Assembly (NCBI GenBank): GCA_004524445.1
Contig: SDNP01000022.1
Location: 1-52,756, forward strand
Length of the DNA stretch: 52,756 bases
Origin: Candidatus Thorarchaeota archaeon
Lineage (GTDB): Archaea > Asgardarchaeota > Thorarchaeia > Thorarchaeales > Thorarchaeaceae
Direction of reading: 5' to 3'
Shown: positions 1 to 8,635 of the stretch, in pieces
Position numbering within the stretch: position 1 is the first letter of the stretch
Layout: every line of letters starts with the position of its first letter
Notes under the pieces: model-generated
Told to the model about the DNA's origin: nothing
Databases searched by the model: none
What the model saw: the letters and a program-made list of their open reading frames with translations, nothing else
Made by a program: the position numbers and the translations under genes

Positions 1-1766
1 ATCAGGCGACGCACCCGGTTCAAGTATTTGGAAAACGTTGGTTCGTCTCTGAAGTAGAAGTACAGACTGCCATATGGAAGGGTCAGGTCTTTGATATCCA
101 TATTCCGCTTCCACAAATAGAACCGCACGTCGACGAAGGCTATGCGCAGTTCAAATCTTGTATTGGTATCGTCCATCTTCTCCGAGAGGTCCGCTCTCGT
201 TTCTCTCCATTTCTCCACCAAGTCACCGATGCGCTCCAATTCATCCTGCGAGAGGTCCTCACGCCGCTTCAGGTCCGCGTAGACGATGCCCGACTCTGTG
301 CCGGAGAGCCCCTCTTGAAGCGCTTCAACAAGGTTCTCCAGAGTATCATTTGACCACTCCCGATGGTCCATGCCCTCGAATATCCCTTTCAGCCTCTCTC
401 GCGAGATCTCCCTGAGGCGATTCGACTCTGCATCCCCCTCTCCAGCGCCTCCCTCATCCACCATGTCCAGGAGTTCTCGAAGCCGCTCCTCCCTCATCAG
501 CCGATAGAGCCGCTCCAGGAGAGAGGGCACCTCCCTGTCGTGCAACCAGAACGACGCATCAGCAATAGAGTACCCCAGCTCCCGAGCCACATCCACATGG
601 CTCATCTCCTCCAGTTCCTCCTCCGTGTAGCGCTCTCGGACCTTCTGCTTGAACTCCAAGTACTCGCAGGTTATCTCATACGCTGACTCGAAGTAGGGGT
701 CGTCCTTCACCTCGGGATGTTGCTCGATGGCCCGGTCCAGGTCCTCCTTTGTCCTGATCTTCTCCCGGACTTCCTTCTCCAGCTCGTCCAGCAGGTCACG
801 GATGCGTCTGGCAAGCTCCTCCTCATCCAGTTCCTTCCTGTCACTGCTCTCTCTCTCGTCGAGTTCTTCCTGCGCATCCTTCCCCTCGCTGACCTCGGCC
901 GGGATTGCTTTAATATCCCCTGCCTCCTGTTCCCCCTCACTTGTCTCTTCCCTCTGCTCCCGCCTATCTTCAGAGCTGGGTTCAGGCGTTTCTGTACGGC
1001 TATCCAACTCGGTCTTGGAGTCTTGTTCCCCTTTCTCGACCTCTGACTGCTCCTTGGGGGTCTCTCTTGATTCATCATCAGTCGTTTCTTTAGACTCCTC
1101 TGGGACCTCTGACTGCTCTGAGTTCTCCGATTCTTTAGGGATGGTTGTGGATTCCTTCTCTTGCCCCTTCTCGTCTTGTATCTCATCAGCGATCTCTTTC
1201 TGCTTTTCAACTTCAGAGGCTGGCTCCTCGGCTTCAGTGGGACTGTCTTCTGATTTGGTTTCCTCTACTTCGTTTGCTGTCTTCTCTTTCTCAATGTTAT
1301 CTTCTACTTCGCCTTTCTCTTTGGATTCTGCCTCTTCCTGTACAAGTTGTGACTCCTGTTGGGTCACGTAGACAGTTCCATCACCACTCTCATGATATGA
1401 TTCGTGAATGGACGCCTCCTTAGCATCCGTCTTCTCATCCGAGTCTTTCCGACTATCATCTTCCGCTTCGGACCTTTCGCATCGTGGATCCGTCTCCTCT
1501 GATTCACCCTCAGAGCTCCCCGAGTCATCTGATGCATCCTTGATCTCTCTTCGGATTCTCTCCTCATCCCGTAGCTCCCGCATCATCCGTCGAACACGTC
1601 TATGGAACTCCTCATCCTCCAGGTCAGAGAGCATCTTCTCGATGTCCTTCTTCAATTCCTGAAACTTTGATTCCTCATGTAGTGCCTCTCTGAGCTCCTC
1701 TTCTATGTCGTCAGTGTCCTCTGACTTCTCCCTGTACCCTTCGCGTTCTCTGCCCTCAATGCCCAC
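1..1766 (-). CDS. Acidic low-complexity protein with possible HTH segment, C-terminus cut by window edge
   Basis: This frame stays open from about 1793 to base 1 on the minus strand, and the gene continues past the window edge, so at least 588 codons are visible. I chose the GTG at 1766 because a strong Shine-Dalgarno (GGAGAGGG, near 1773-1781) precedes it by 6 bases; an ATG at 1793 would overlap the upstream gene and has no such site. The N-terminal 80 residues are charged and helical. Roughly residues 85-330 are a Glu/Ser/Lys/Asp-rich low-complexity stretch, probably disordered. After that comes an ordered part with a coiled-coil-like segment (DELEKEVREKI) and a region resembling a helix-turn-helix (VDVARELGYSIADASFWL). 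It follows the HerA-like ATPase by 13 bases, so the two are probably co-transcribed and may act together. I do not recognise the family. GC content seems higher than in neighbouring genes. Confidence 0.75.
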   Translation of the reverse strand, partial: MGIEGREREGYREKSEDTDDIEEELREALHEESKFQELKKDIEKMLSDLEDEEFHRRVRRMMRELRDEERIRREIKDASDDSGSSEGESEETDPRCERSEAEDDSRKDSDEKTDAKEASIHESYHESGDGTVYVTQQESQLVQEEAESKEKGEVEDNIEKEKTANEVEETKSEDSPTEAEEPASEVEKQKEIADEIQDEKGQEKESTTIPKESENSEQSEVPEESKETTDDESRETPKEQSEVEKGEQDSKTELDSRTETPEPSSEDRREQREETSEGEQEAGDIKAIPAEVSEGKDAQEELDERESSDRKELDEEELARRIRDLLDELEKEVREKIRTKEDLDRAIEQHPEVKDDPYFESAYEITCEYLEFKQKVRERYTEEELEEMSHVDVARELGYSIADASFWLHDREVPSLLERLYRLMREERLRELLDMVDEGGAGEGDAESNRLREISRERLKGIFEGMDHREWSNDTLENLVEALQEGLSGTESGIVYADLKRREDLSQDELERIGDLVEKWRETRADLSEKMDDTNTRFELRIAFVDVRFYLWKRNMDIKDLTLPYGSLYFYFRDEPTFSKYLNRVRRL

Positions 1767-1779
1767 CAGAATCCCTCTC

Positions 1780-4700
1780 CTACGAAAACCCATCAACTAT
1801 GGAGAGAAGTATCTGTTTCAGGCCACTCTTCGATTCTGGTACACCATAGACTTCTCTTGCCAGGGAAACGAACGTGATTGCCTTGTCCAACCGTGATGCT
1901 TGGTCGATTTTTGTGGTCTCCAATGCCTTACGGACGAGTGAGACCAGGGCATCCGGCTCCCCCTCCTGTGCCAAGGCGACACGCACCCGCCAAATCTCCT
2001 CAAAGCCATCAGTTCGCAGGATTGTCTCTAGTTTCTTATTCGCAGTGGTGGGCTTGGTAGCAGCTCTAGTTCCCACGATGGGCTCGGGCGCGGTTTCGAC
2101 AGTATTTTTCATGATTAAGCGTTCGAAAATATCATCGGGAAGAGGAGTGAACTCATTCCAATGTGGATGTTTCTCGTAGACGGTTTCCATTGCGTCGTAG
2201 ACCATTTCATTAGTGATGGGCACGCTTGGTAATTTCTCCACGAAAAAGCCTTCTAGTTTGACGAATCGGCAGTTCTTTGCCTGCCTATAGTGTTCTGTAA
2301 AGACCACTGCCTCACCTTTCTTCATACCTGCAATATGCTCAATCTGGCCGTCAGTCAATCCCATGTGCTTCCCTACAAGGGTTCTCTCATATTCACTATT
2401 CAGAGCATGGCAGATGGTGTTCACTGGTAGTTTCACAGCCTCGCGAACGAGTTCGCCAGGAAGCTGTTCCAGCATGACCAACCCTAATCCTGTGCCTCCA
2501 GCCACTCTGAACATCTCTACAAAAGCCAGGCTAGTCTCATTCTGCATCTGGGGGGCATCAATCTGGTGTGATGAGGCGTTTCTGAGAAGGTTATGTGCCT
2601 CCTCTAGAACCAACAGATGTCTTACCACCTTGGTGGGGTGTGCCTGTTTGTATTCACTGATTCCAGAGGCTAAGATTCCTGAGAGGAAGATCCGGTCCTC
2701 TTTCGAGAGTGCGTCCATCTCGACGATGGTTGGTTTCGACAACAGCTCAGCAAAGGATATGCCCTTGCTGGTGTTGAACATATCTACAATCACAGGATTG
2801 GTCAACATACTCTCAATGCGCGACACTAGCGCCCCATACATATCCGCCTGCAATTCCTCCCCATATGGGGTGCGTTTCCGTACATCCAACACCGCGTCCA
2901 CGAGATCCGTGAGCAGAACGGGCCGTCCCTTTGTTTCATTCTTGGGGTCCCATCCACAGTTCCCATAGGCAGTTCGAATCATCCGCTTCGTGTGCATCTC
3001 TAGTGTTCCACCGTTGGGCATAGAGGCTGAGAAGGCGGTGACAATCCGACTGATCCATTTGTTAAGCGGAACCCCATCTGGCACATTGAATGGATTCAGG
3101 CGAAAGGGAGCTACCTTTGGATTTCCTGCGGTGAAAATCCTCAATTCCTCGAAGATCTGCAGAAGCTGCCTCCAGTCCTGGGGCTTGTAGGGAACAAGGA
3201 CTACTGGTATGATTCCTAAGTCGATTGCCTGCGCGATGATGCTCAACGCCGAACTGGTCTTACCCGAGCGAGTGTTGCCATAGATTCCTAGGTGAGAATC
3301 CAGACCATTCGGAGGAAGCCATGAAACTATGTCATCGAACTCCTCTCCTCGAATGTCCATGTGTTTCCCTAGATAGATCTTGTTTCCTATGCGACGCCAT
3401 TTGACACCCGCCCTCGTTTTAGCTGAATTTCTCATATGGGTCGCTTTTGGAGCCGGTACAGACTCCACGGCGGCCTGTGAGAATCTCTCTCTCTTCACAA
3501 CTGGAATCCCCAAGTCCACTTCTGGCAGAACAAAGTATGATGCCACTTCCTCTGGAGTCAAGAGAGTCCCCTCTTTAGGCGGCAGTCCTTTCAGTACGTT
3601 CGCAACGTCTTTTCGCTTAGTCTTGGCATCCACAGTGAACTCATCTTCTTCGCTCTGTGGTCGGGCCCCGCCAAGAAGAGCTCCCATTAACCTCCTTGCA
3701 CGTTGGTCTGCGATATCAATCTCCGAATTCCAGCAAGTCACCGTGACCGAAGTTCGTGCAAGGTGTTTATTGGACAGTCTCTTGATCTCTCTCTCCAAGC
3801 GCTCTGATTCTCTCTTTGCCTCAGCATCGATGAGTGTCTTGGACTCTTGACTGCGCCCGGAAAACAAGCTGTCCTTTTCCTTCGATATGGTTGTATGAGA
3901 CCGTTCCACTGCTGCTTCGTATTCTCTCTTAAGCGAGTCAATCGATTTGCTACTCACTGAGGCAGGGACCGCAAATATCTGAATGTTACAGTTCTCGGTG
4001 TTCTTTAGAAGGCTGACTGCTCCATCGAGGATACTCGACCGTGGAACCTCTTCATCCAGTGGTTGTGGTATGCCCGCTGCATTCCACAAGGAACCGCTCT
4101 TGTTCTCGGGAAGAACAAACCCTCTGTACGGATTGTCCACTGTGAAACCAAACTCGGGTAGATTCGCAGTTAGAGTGTTTTCAAGCGTTTTCAGATACTG
4201 TTCGATAGTTTCAGCGTCGTCCGCCCAGGTCAGGAACAGAAGCCTGATGAATTCTCCACGTGTTTCATATCGTATCGCCACAGGAACTGAGGACAAGATC
4301 ATTTGTCTAACGATGCTATGGATAGCCACCGTTCGCTTCTTTCTCTCCACTGGGTCCTGTTCCTTGGCTATCAGAGTATGTGGGACTGTTTCCACTCTCA
4401 CAGCGGCCACCACTAGCTCAGTCTTCCTGAAGATGCTGGTGAGGGAGAGTGGAGCTGAGACCCTAGTCTTTGAAGAAGTGGAGATGGGAACAGGAAGTGT
4501 CCCTTGCTGTTTTCCTTGAGTCTGGAGGTAGAGATATCCACCCAGGGCTCCACATGCCCCTGCTCCGAGAAGGAATGCATTCAGTCCCGTCCCAACAACG
4601 GGAATCGGTATGAAAGACAACCACAAGAGCCAACCAGCAATTATAGCACCAATCCCTATAATGAAGCCTACTCCCCAAGAGTATAGCCAAGCCTTCACGT

Positions 4701-4902
4701 TCTGAGATCCAATGAGGACCCCCGCGCCATAGAGGAAAGCCAATCCCCCCACTAACATGGTGAGTTCTACCCAATCAGTGGGGACTATTCCAGCAAGCAT
4801 GATCAGGTACAGCAAGCCAAAACTGGGGATTGCTGTTAGAATGAGCACTCCCAATATCCTCATTACCCATACGATCCATAAATTGGATTTCTCCTCAGTC
4901 AT
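1780..4902 (-). CDS. Membrane-anchored HerA/VirB4-type ATPase (DUF87-like)
   Basis: A 1040-residue protein. The first ~130 residues hold about four hydrophobic segments, so it is anchored in the membrane with a cytoplasmic ATPase. A middle region (about 150-470) resembles the N-terminal domain of VirB4/TraC-like proteins, with a charged helical stretch near 330-390. The ATPase has a Walker A GNTRSGKT at 542-549 and a Walker B-like LLVLEE ending at E768, followed by AHNLL. A later segment (LEQLPGELVREAVKLPVN) fits the conserved sensor region of HerA-type hexameric pumps. The family includes DNA-pumping ATPases of conjugation and DNA repair. There are no NurA, Mre11 or Rad50 genes next to it, so a resection role is not supported; a membrane DNA or protein translocase is more likely. 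It heads a minus-strand pair with the acidic protein. Its true partner may lie outside the window. Confidence 0.8.
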   Translation of the reverse strand: MTEEKSNLWIVWVMRILGVLILTAIPSFGLLYLIMLAGIVPTDWVELTMLVGGLAFLYGAGVLIGSQNVKAWLYSWGVGFIIGIGAIIAGWLLWLSFIPIPVVGTGLNAFLLGAGACGALGGYLYLQTQGKQQGTLPVPISTSSKTRVSAPLSLTSIFRKTELVVAAVRVETVPHTLIAKEQDPVERKKRTVAIHSIVRQMILSSVPVAIRYETRGEFIRLLFLTWADDAETIEQYLKTLENTLTANLPEFGFTVDNPYRGFVLPENKSGSLWNAAGIPQPLDEEVPRSSILDGAVSLLKNTENCNIQIFAVPASVSSKSIDSLKREYEAAVERSHTTISKEKDSLFSGRSQESKTLIDAEAKRESERLEREIKRLSNKHLARTSVTVTCWNSEIDIADQRARRLMGALLGGARPQSEEDEFTVDAKTKRKDVANVLKGLPPKEGTLLTPEEVASYFVLPEVDLGIPVVKRERFSQAAVESVPAPKATHMRNSAKTRAGVKWRRIGNKIYLGKHMDIRGEEFDDIVSWLPPNGLDSHLGIYGNTRSGKTSSALSIIAQAIDLGIIPVVLVPYKPQDWRQLLQIFEELRIFTAGNPKVAPFRLNPFNVPDGVPLNKWISRIVTAFSASMPNGGTLEMHTKRMIRTAYGNCGWDPKNETKGRPVLLTDLVDAVLDVRKRTPYGEELQADMYGALVSRIESMLTNPVIVDMFNTSKGISFAELLSKPTIVEMDALSKEDRIFLSGILASGISEYKQAHPTKVVRHLLVLEEAHNLLRNASSHQIDAPQMQNETSLAFVEMFRVAGGTGLGLVMLEQLPGELVREAVKLPVNTICHALNSEYERTLVGKHMGLTDGQIEHIAGMKKGEAVVFTEHYRQAKNCRFVKLEGFFVEKLPSVPITNEMVYDAMETVYEKHPHWNEFTPLPDDIFERLIMKNTVETAPEPIVGTRAATKPTTANKKLETILRTDGFEEIWRVRVALAQEGEPDALVSLVRKALETTKIDQASRLDKAITFVSLAREVYGVPESKSGLKQILLSIVDGFS

Positions 4903-5252
4903 GCGATTACATCCCTACGTACTGCTCCTCTTCTAGTTTACGAAGATGGCGTGCGGGTGGTGGCATGGTGAGTATTACGTAGAATAGTTATACTAAAACC
5001 ATATGCAAGATACGAGTTAGGAATATTTGCGCTCAATTGTTAATATAAGGCACACAGAAGGTTTTCTCGAATCAAAATAGGCATAATATTTCCTAGAAAT
5101 CATTTTAAAGCAACCATATTGCCTAGATGATATATCCACCATCGCAACCGGCACATTGGATTCCTACTTTTTGTTGAAATAGATGGTCCAAATGTATATT
5201 ATCCCTAAGCCGTTTCATTCCTAGCATGTATTAGAAGGGAGAGTATCTTGCT
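4903..5252. other. AT-rich intergenic region with divergent promoters
   Basis: About 350 bases separate the HerA-like gene and the plus-strand gene at 5253. No convincing reading frame or RNA is visible. A TATA-like stretch (tgtatattat, about 5192-5201) sits some 50 bases before the TTG start at 5253 and probably drives that gene. The rest is AT-rich and would hold the promoter of the minus-strand pair. Confidence 0.5.
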
Positions 5253-5702
5253 TTGAGATCTGATGTGAGCATCGAAACCATTAAGGAAGCATTCGACACA
5301 TACTCAGATTTACTCAATGAAGCTGGCATAGAGGCGGACGATGTAGCCCCTCAAGAACTTGTAGAATATTTCTCTGCACCCACGCCAACAGAAGATACCA
5401 CCACTCTACATGATGTGGTCTCCCATAGGTGGCTGTTTCTGCACGAGATGGTTGAACTCAAACACCTAAAACTCAAGGGGTATGAGATTTCTTCTTCACT
5501 CGTCTGGGATCACGAGGAAGCTGTTTTGGGGGCACATGTCGCAGCAACTGCAGTGGAACTGAAACTGGCTCTAAAGCACGATGATCGCGAGTGGGTTAGA
5601 AAGAGAGTGAAATTGATCCCATCTTGGCTTGAGGATTCCGACTTTCCCGAACATTATCGAGAAGCCTGTGCGCATTTGTTAGACCACTACTCACAAGTAT
5701 AA
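5253..5702 (+). CDS. Conserved hypothetical protein with His/Glu motifs
   Basis: A 149-residue soluble protein starting with TTG, supported by a purine-rich GGGAGAG Shine-Dalgarno about 9 bases upstream (5237-5243). The N-terminal third is acidic and helical. The central part has closely spaced potential metal ligands: SHRWLFLHEMVELKHLKLKG, then WDHEEAVLGAHVAATAVELKLA. The HExxE-like HEMVE and the H-EEA-x4-H pattern suggest a helical metal-binding or hydrolase-like fold, but I do not recognise a named family. It is monocistronic, facing the ZIP transporter gene end to end across 65 bases. Proximity to a metal transporter makes a metal-related role conceivable but not demonstrated. Confidence 0.7.
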   Translation: MRSDVSIETIKEAFDTYSDLLNEAGIEADDVAPQELVEYFSAPTPTEDTTTLHDVVSHRWLFLHEMVELKHLKLKGYEISSSLVWDHEEAVLGAHVAATAVELKLALKHDDREWVRKRVKLIPSWLEDSDFPEHYREACAHLLDHYSQV

Positions 5703-5767
5703 TTTCAAGGCTAGAATCGGATGTCCGATAGATTCCCAGGTTCATCTGTTCAGTATGGCTGTCTTCC

Positions 5768-6562
5768 TCATGAGAATAAGAATGCGAACACGTTATCCAG
5801 TGTCATCATGATGATGAAGCCAATAAGAAGGCCCCAAGTTGCAATCCTTGCATTACCTCCGCTATGGCTCTCCGGTACCATCTCATCCCCCACTACGAAA
5901 ATCATGGCTCCTGCTGCAAATGCAAGTCCATAGGGCAATAGGAAACGCGAAAATGTGACAATGGATACCCCAAGTATTCCCCCTATCGGTTCAACGAGTC
6001 CTGTGAGGAGCGCTATTCCTGCAGCCTTCTTTCTTGAATATCCTTCACGCACCAGTGGAGCAGCTACGGCTAATCCCTCTGGAATGTTTTGCAAGGCTAT
6101 CGCTACTGCCACAGAGGTCCCCGTCAGAATATCTTCAACACCAAATGACACACCCACAGCTAAACCCTCTGGAAAATTATGAATGGTTATTGCTAGAACA
6201 AGGAGCCATACCTTTGATAGAGTTGCTGGAGGGCCTTCAACACCCTTCTCGAAGTGTGCATGTGGAATAAACTTGTCTGCAACATGGATGAATACACCTC
6301 CAAGCCCAAATCCCAATGCCACCACTGAAAGGACTTCAAACCACGTGTCAATCATCTCGAGTGCTGGTACCAACAGGCTAAACGCTGAAGCTGCTAACAT
6401 GACCCCGGCTGCGATTCCTAGCATGATGTCCAGTGTTCTCCTACTATAATCGCCTCCAAGTAACACTGGTATAGCTCCAATTCCGGTTGCTGTTCCTGCA
6501 AGAAGACTTGCGATGGTCCCTAGGGCAATGGGGTCTGAAAGGACGAGTTGCATTGCAATCAC
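5768..6562 (-). CDS. ZIP-family divalent metal transporter
   Basis: A 264-residue polytopic membrane protein with about eight hydrophobic segments. The two ZIP signature helices are clear: HNFPEG in one and QNIPEG in the next, which form the binuclear metal site in the family. A His-rich or charged loop (HVADKFIPHAHFEKG) lies before them, as is typical. It would import Zn2+ or another divalent metal such as Fe2+ or Mn2+ into the cytoplasm. The frame opens with GTG at 6562; an ATG three codons later (6553) is an equally good start. The gene lies 148 bases downstream of a small winged-helix regulator on the same strand, which could control it. Substrate specificity cannot be read from the sequence. 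Confidence 0.88.
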   Translation of the reverse strand: MIAMQLVLSDPIALGTIASLLAGTATGIGAIPVLLGGDYSRRTLDIMLGIAAGVMLAASAFSLLVPALEMIDTWFEVLSVVALGFGLGGVFIHVADKFIPHAHFEKGVEGPPATLSKVWLLVLAITIHNFPEGLAVGVSFGVEDILTGTSVAVAIALQNIPEGLAVAAPLVREGYSRKKAAGIALLTGLVEPIGGILGVSIVTFSRFLLPYGLAFAAGAMIFVVGDEMVPESHSGGNARIATWGLLIGFIIMMTLDNVFAFLFS

Positions 6563-6710
6563 TGTGCTGCTGATGTAAGCTTGTATTCCTTATGACCATT
6601 ACTGAGTATCACACATAAAAGAACAGGCAAACAATCGGTGTAGAGATTAAACCAACTGATTCTGAATAGGACTATTAAGACATGCCAGAAGGAGCTATAC
6701 GCATGCTAGA

Positions 6711-6989
6711 TTATGCTACTTTCATATGTATGCTCATTAGTGCACGCACATGATCGAGATTGATGTCCATCTCTCTCATTCTGTCCTTGTTGGGGTAGTA
6801 CAGTGGTTGCCTCATGTCCCTGAGGTTTGGTACCTTCTTGCAGAGTCTTGTATCAGTGAGCCTTCTGAGTGCATCACCAACAGTCCTCTGTGATAGGTCA
6901 ACTTCTCCCCGGATTTGCTTTGGTGTCATCGGTCCCTTATCTACCAAGTGGTTAAGAACTACAAGCGCGCTGGTTGTCAGGCCGGTCAT
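6711..6989 (-). CDS. Small winged-helix transcriptional regulator (MarR-like)
   Basis: A 92-residue protein that is essentially one winged-helix domain. Residues about 6-50 carry the tri-helical core with a recognition helix (LSQRTVGDALRRLTD), followed by a wing with basic residues (KKVPNLRDMRQPLYYP) and a C-terminal helix that could dimerise. The layout is that of MarR-type or HTH_20-type repressors. It is transcribed divergently from the double-HTH regulator at 7078, and the region between them holds four CGGCAA/TTGCCG half-sites. That makes autoregulation, or regulation of the divergent gene, likely. It could also regulate the ZIP transporter downstream on the same strand. No metal-binding Cys cluster is present. 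Confidence 0.8.
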   Translation of the reverse strand: MTGLTTSALVVLNHLVDKGPMTPKQIRGEVDLSQRTVGDALRRLTDTRLCKKVPNLRDMRQPLYYPNKDRMREMDINLDHVRALMSIHMKVA

Positions 6990-7009
6990 TCTACAAACAC
7001 CTTATACAT

Positions 7010-7076
7010 CGGCAATATGAACAAACAAATATTGCCGCTATAAAATACGGCAAATCCCTTATTAACTATTTTGCCG
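7010..7076. promoter_or_regulatory. Candidate operator array with four CGGCAA/TTGCCG half-sites around a TATA box
   Basis: Half-sites occur at 7010-7015 (CGGCAA), 7032-7037 (TTGCCG), 7048-7053 (CGGCAA) and 7071-7076 (TTGCCG). The first two form a 9-base perfect inverted repeat (CGGCAATAT / ATATTGCCG, 7010-7018 and 7029-7037). The last two form a 7-base inverted repeat (7048-7054 and 7070-7076). The inner two flank a TATA box (tataaaata, 7039-7047) which would place transcription start within roughly 10 bases of the ATG at 7078. A bound regulator would block the promoter. The likely binder is one of the two flanking HTH proteins. Confidence 0.6.
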
Positions 7077-7077
7077 C

Positions 7078-8244
7078 ATGCAATCATGTAGTTGTGATCT
7101 GAGCCTCAGACAGCTCGAAAAATCATTACTGGGTCGTGTTTCCCTGACTGACATGAAGGTACTTGATCAGAAGGATTTGCGCATTTTACAGGCGCTGGAG
7201 CGGATGGGTGGAAACGCGTCTGCCCCCGAGATAGCTGAAACTCTAACCCCTACTATTCCAGCGCGAACTATTAGATATCGACTCTCAAAATTGATGGAAC
7301 GCGGCATACTGCTACCTACCTTTATTCAGACCTGTGAGAGAAAGATAGGTCTTGGACAGCAGATTCTTGTCGTCCAGGAGTACCAGAAGAGGAGCGAGGA
7401 CTTAGAGCAGCTCATTCGGGACCTACCGCTATTCTATTGGTATGTCCCAACTCATGGAAAATTTGATGGCCATCTCATTCATAGCGTGTACGATGTGAAC
7501 GACAGCGATACGGTACTCAAAATAGCAGAGAGTATGAAGTCCGGCGGGTTCATCCACGACTACTATACATTCGATATTCTGGATTACCGCACCAAGAAGG
7601 TCGACTTCTCCAAATATGACCCTGATGGTGATTGGTCATGGGACTGGAAGAACTGGATCGATACTTTACAGGATGACAATCAAGAGTCGTCGATATCTGC
7701 TCAGGCATGGTGCAACGATAAGAATCCTATTTCTTATGACGCGATTGATATCAAACTCGTTAGGGCATTGAAACGAGATGCTGATATGACCATAAGCGAC
7801 CTGGTCGCATTGACTGATTGTTCCATTGCTGAAGTCCGAGACCGTATTCAAAGGCTTCGCGACAAAGGAGTCATAAAGGGATACAGACGGGCGTACGGGT
7901 TTGTCGGGGACTTATTATGGATATCATGTTTCTTGGACATTAGAGACCGCGTTGACAGTATCTTGGAGAAACTACTGGAATTGCCCTTTCCAGGTGTGCT
8001 CCTCTTGAATAGCCCTTCGAAATTCTGTCTTCGATTAGGGATGACCACCCCTCATCTAAAACGGTTCTTTCAAGGGTTCAAAAAGATCAGATCCGACATG
8101 AATTCCTACTTTTTCCAGTTCCATTTGCCGGACTTGGTTGACTCGGATTTCCAGGATGTGTTTGAATTCTACGAGCAAGATGAGGGCCATTGGGAGATTC
8201 CAGCCAGCAAATACGTGGCTATGGTGCACGATCACCAGAGATGA
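7078..8244 (+). CDS. Large two-HTH Lrp/AsnC-like transcriptional regulator
   Basis: A 388-residue protein with two Lrp/AsnC-type helix-turn-helix domains. The first (about residues 28-80) contains DLRILQALERMGGNASAPEI and a recognition helix in PARTIRYRLSKLMERG. The second (about 222-270) contains DIKLVRALKRDADMTISDL and SIAEVRDRIQRLRDKG. The segments after each HTH could be divergent ligand-sensing domains. Tandem HTH proteins of this kind are frequent in archaea as global or metabolic regulators. The ATG at 7078 lies close to the predicted transcription start, so the mRNA would be nearly leaderless; ATG at 7153 (residue 26), just before the first HTH, is a possible alternative. The gene diverges from the small winged-helix regulator and shares its candidate operator array. 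Confidence 0.75.
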   Translation: MQSCSCDLSLRQLEKSLLGRVSLTDMKVLDQKDLRILQALERMGGNASAPEIAETLTPTIPARTIRYRLSKLMERGILLPTFIQTCERKIGLGQQILVVQEYQKRSEDLEQLIRDLPLFYWYVPTHGKFDGHLIHSVYDVNDSDTVLKIAESMKSGGFIHDYYTFDILDYRTKKVDFSKYDPDGDWSWDWKNWIDTLQDDNQESSISAQAWCNDKNPISYDAIDIKLVRALKRDADMTISDLVALTDCSIAEVRDRIQRLRDKGVIKGYRRAYGFVGDLLWISCFLDIRDRVDSILEKLLELPFPGVLLLNSPSKFCLRLGMTTPHLKRFFQGFKKIRSDMNSYFFQFHLPDLVDSDFQDVFEFYEQDEGHWEIPASKYVAMVHDHQR

Positions 8245-8371
8245 ATTCTTATTTCTTTAGCAAACTGCGTTTCATTACACTTTCTTAGACAAAATAATTT
8301 AGAACACGTGTACCAACTTTCCGTCATAAACCACCACCTGCGCTAATGCCCTAAAATGCGTCTAGAAGCCG

Positions 8372-8477
8372 TGGTGGGCCCGACGAGAGTTGAACTCGTG
8401 ACCGCTCCCTCGGCGAAGGATATCTTCAGCCGTACAGGTTATGAGCCTGGTGCTCTACCAAGCTGAGCTACGGGCCC
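8372..8477 (-). tRNA. tRNA with CAU anticodon (elongator Met or Ile2), probable 29-nt non-canonical intron
   Basis: On the minus strand the acceptor arms GGGCCCG and CGGGCCC pair perfectly. The D arm GCTC/GAGC, an anticodon arm CCAGG-CTCATAA-CCTG, the T arm ACGAG-TTCAACT-CTCGT, discriminator A and an encoded CCA (8372-8374) follow. The anticodon is CAU. After CCTG there are 29 extra bases (8406-8434) before G and a normal five-base variable loop. Removing them restores a fully paired CCAGG/CCTGG stem and a 77-base tRNA. The insert folds on itself (CGGC-T-GAAG / CTTC-GCCG). Position 42/43 is not the canonical 37/38 intron site. The exact splice point is uncertain by one base. It is not an initiator, which usually has three G-C pairs in the anticodon stem. 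Met versus Ile2 cannot be decided by eye. Confidence 0.88.
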
Positions 8478-8635
8478 TGGGCTACGGAAGCCTGAGGAAA
8501 TTGCTCTAGCTTGTTGATATTAAGCTTACGTAACGGGTCAAGGAATCAGTGGCGCGCTTCGACCGAATAGACCATTTTGATGTGCGACCTTAAATTGGGT
8601 AGCAAAGATTAGAAGAAAAGAACCGAGGCCCATTG

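Noticed and set aside
727..1371. Ser-rich plus-strand frame of 214 codons
   Set aside because: Low-complexity Ser/Leu composition mirrors GAG/GAT-rich antisense codons; no ribosome site.
158..1662. Several plus-strand frames (Ser/Pro/Leu-rich) and one Arg/Lys-rich minus frame at 707-1210
   Set aside because: They are shadows of the Glu-rich minus-strand gene, which is open over the whole region and has a ribosome site; their composition follows from GAG/GAA codons read in other frames.
1780..4902. HerA-NurA repair operon
   Set aside because: No NurA, Mre11 or Rad50 is adjacent and the protein has membrane helices, unlike repair HerA.
8372..8477. Type II tRNA (Leu/Ser) with long variable arm
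   Set aside because: The anticodon is CAU and the remaining bases fit a standard class I tRNA after removal of the insert.
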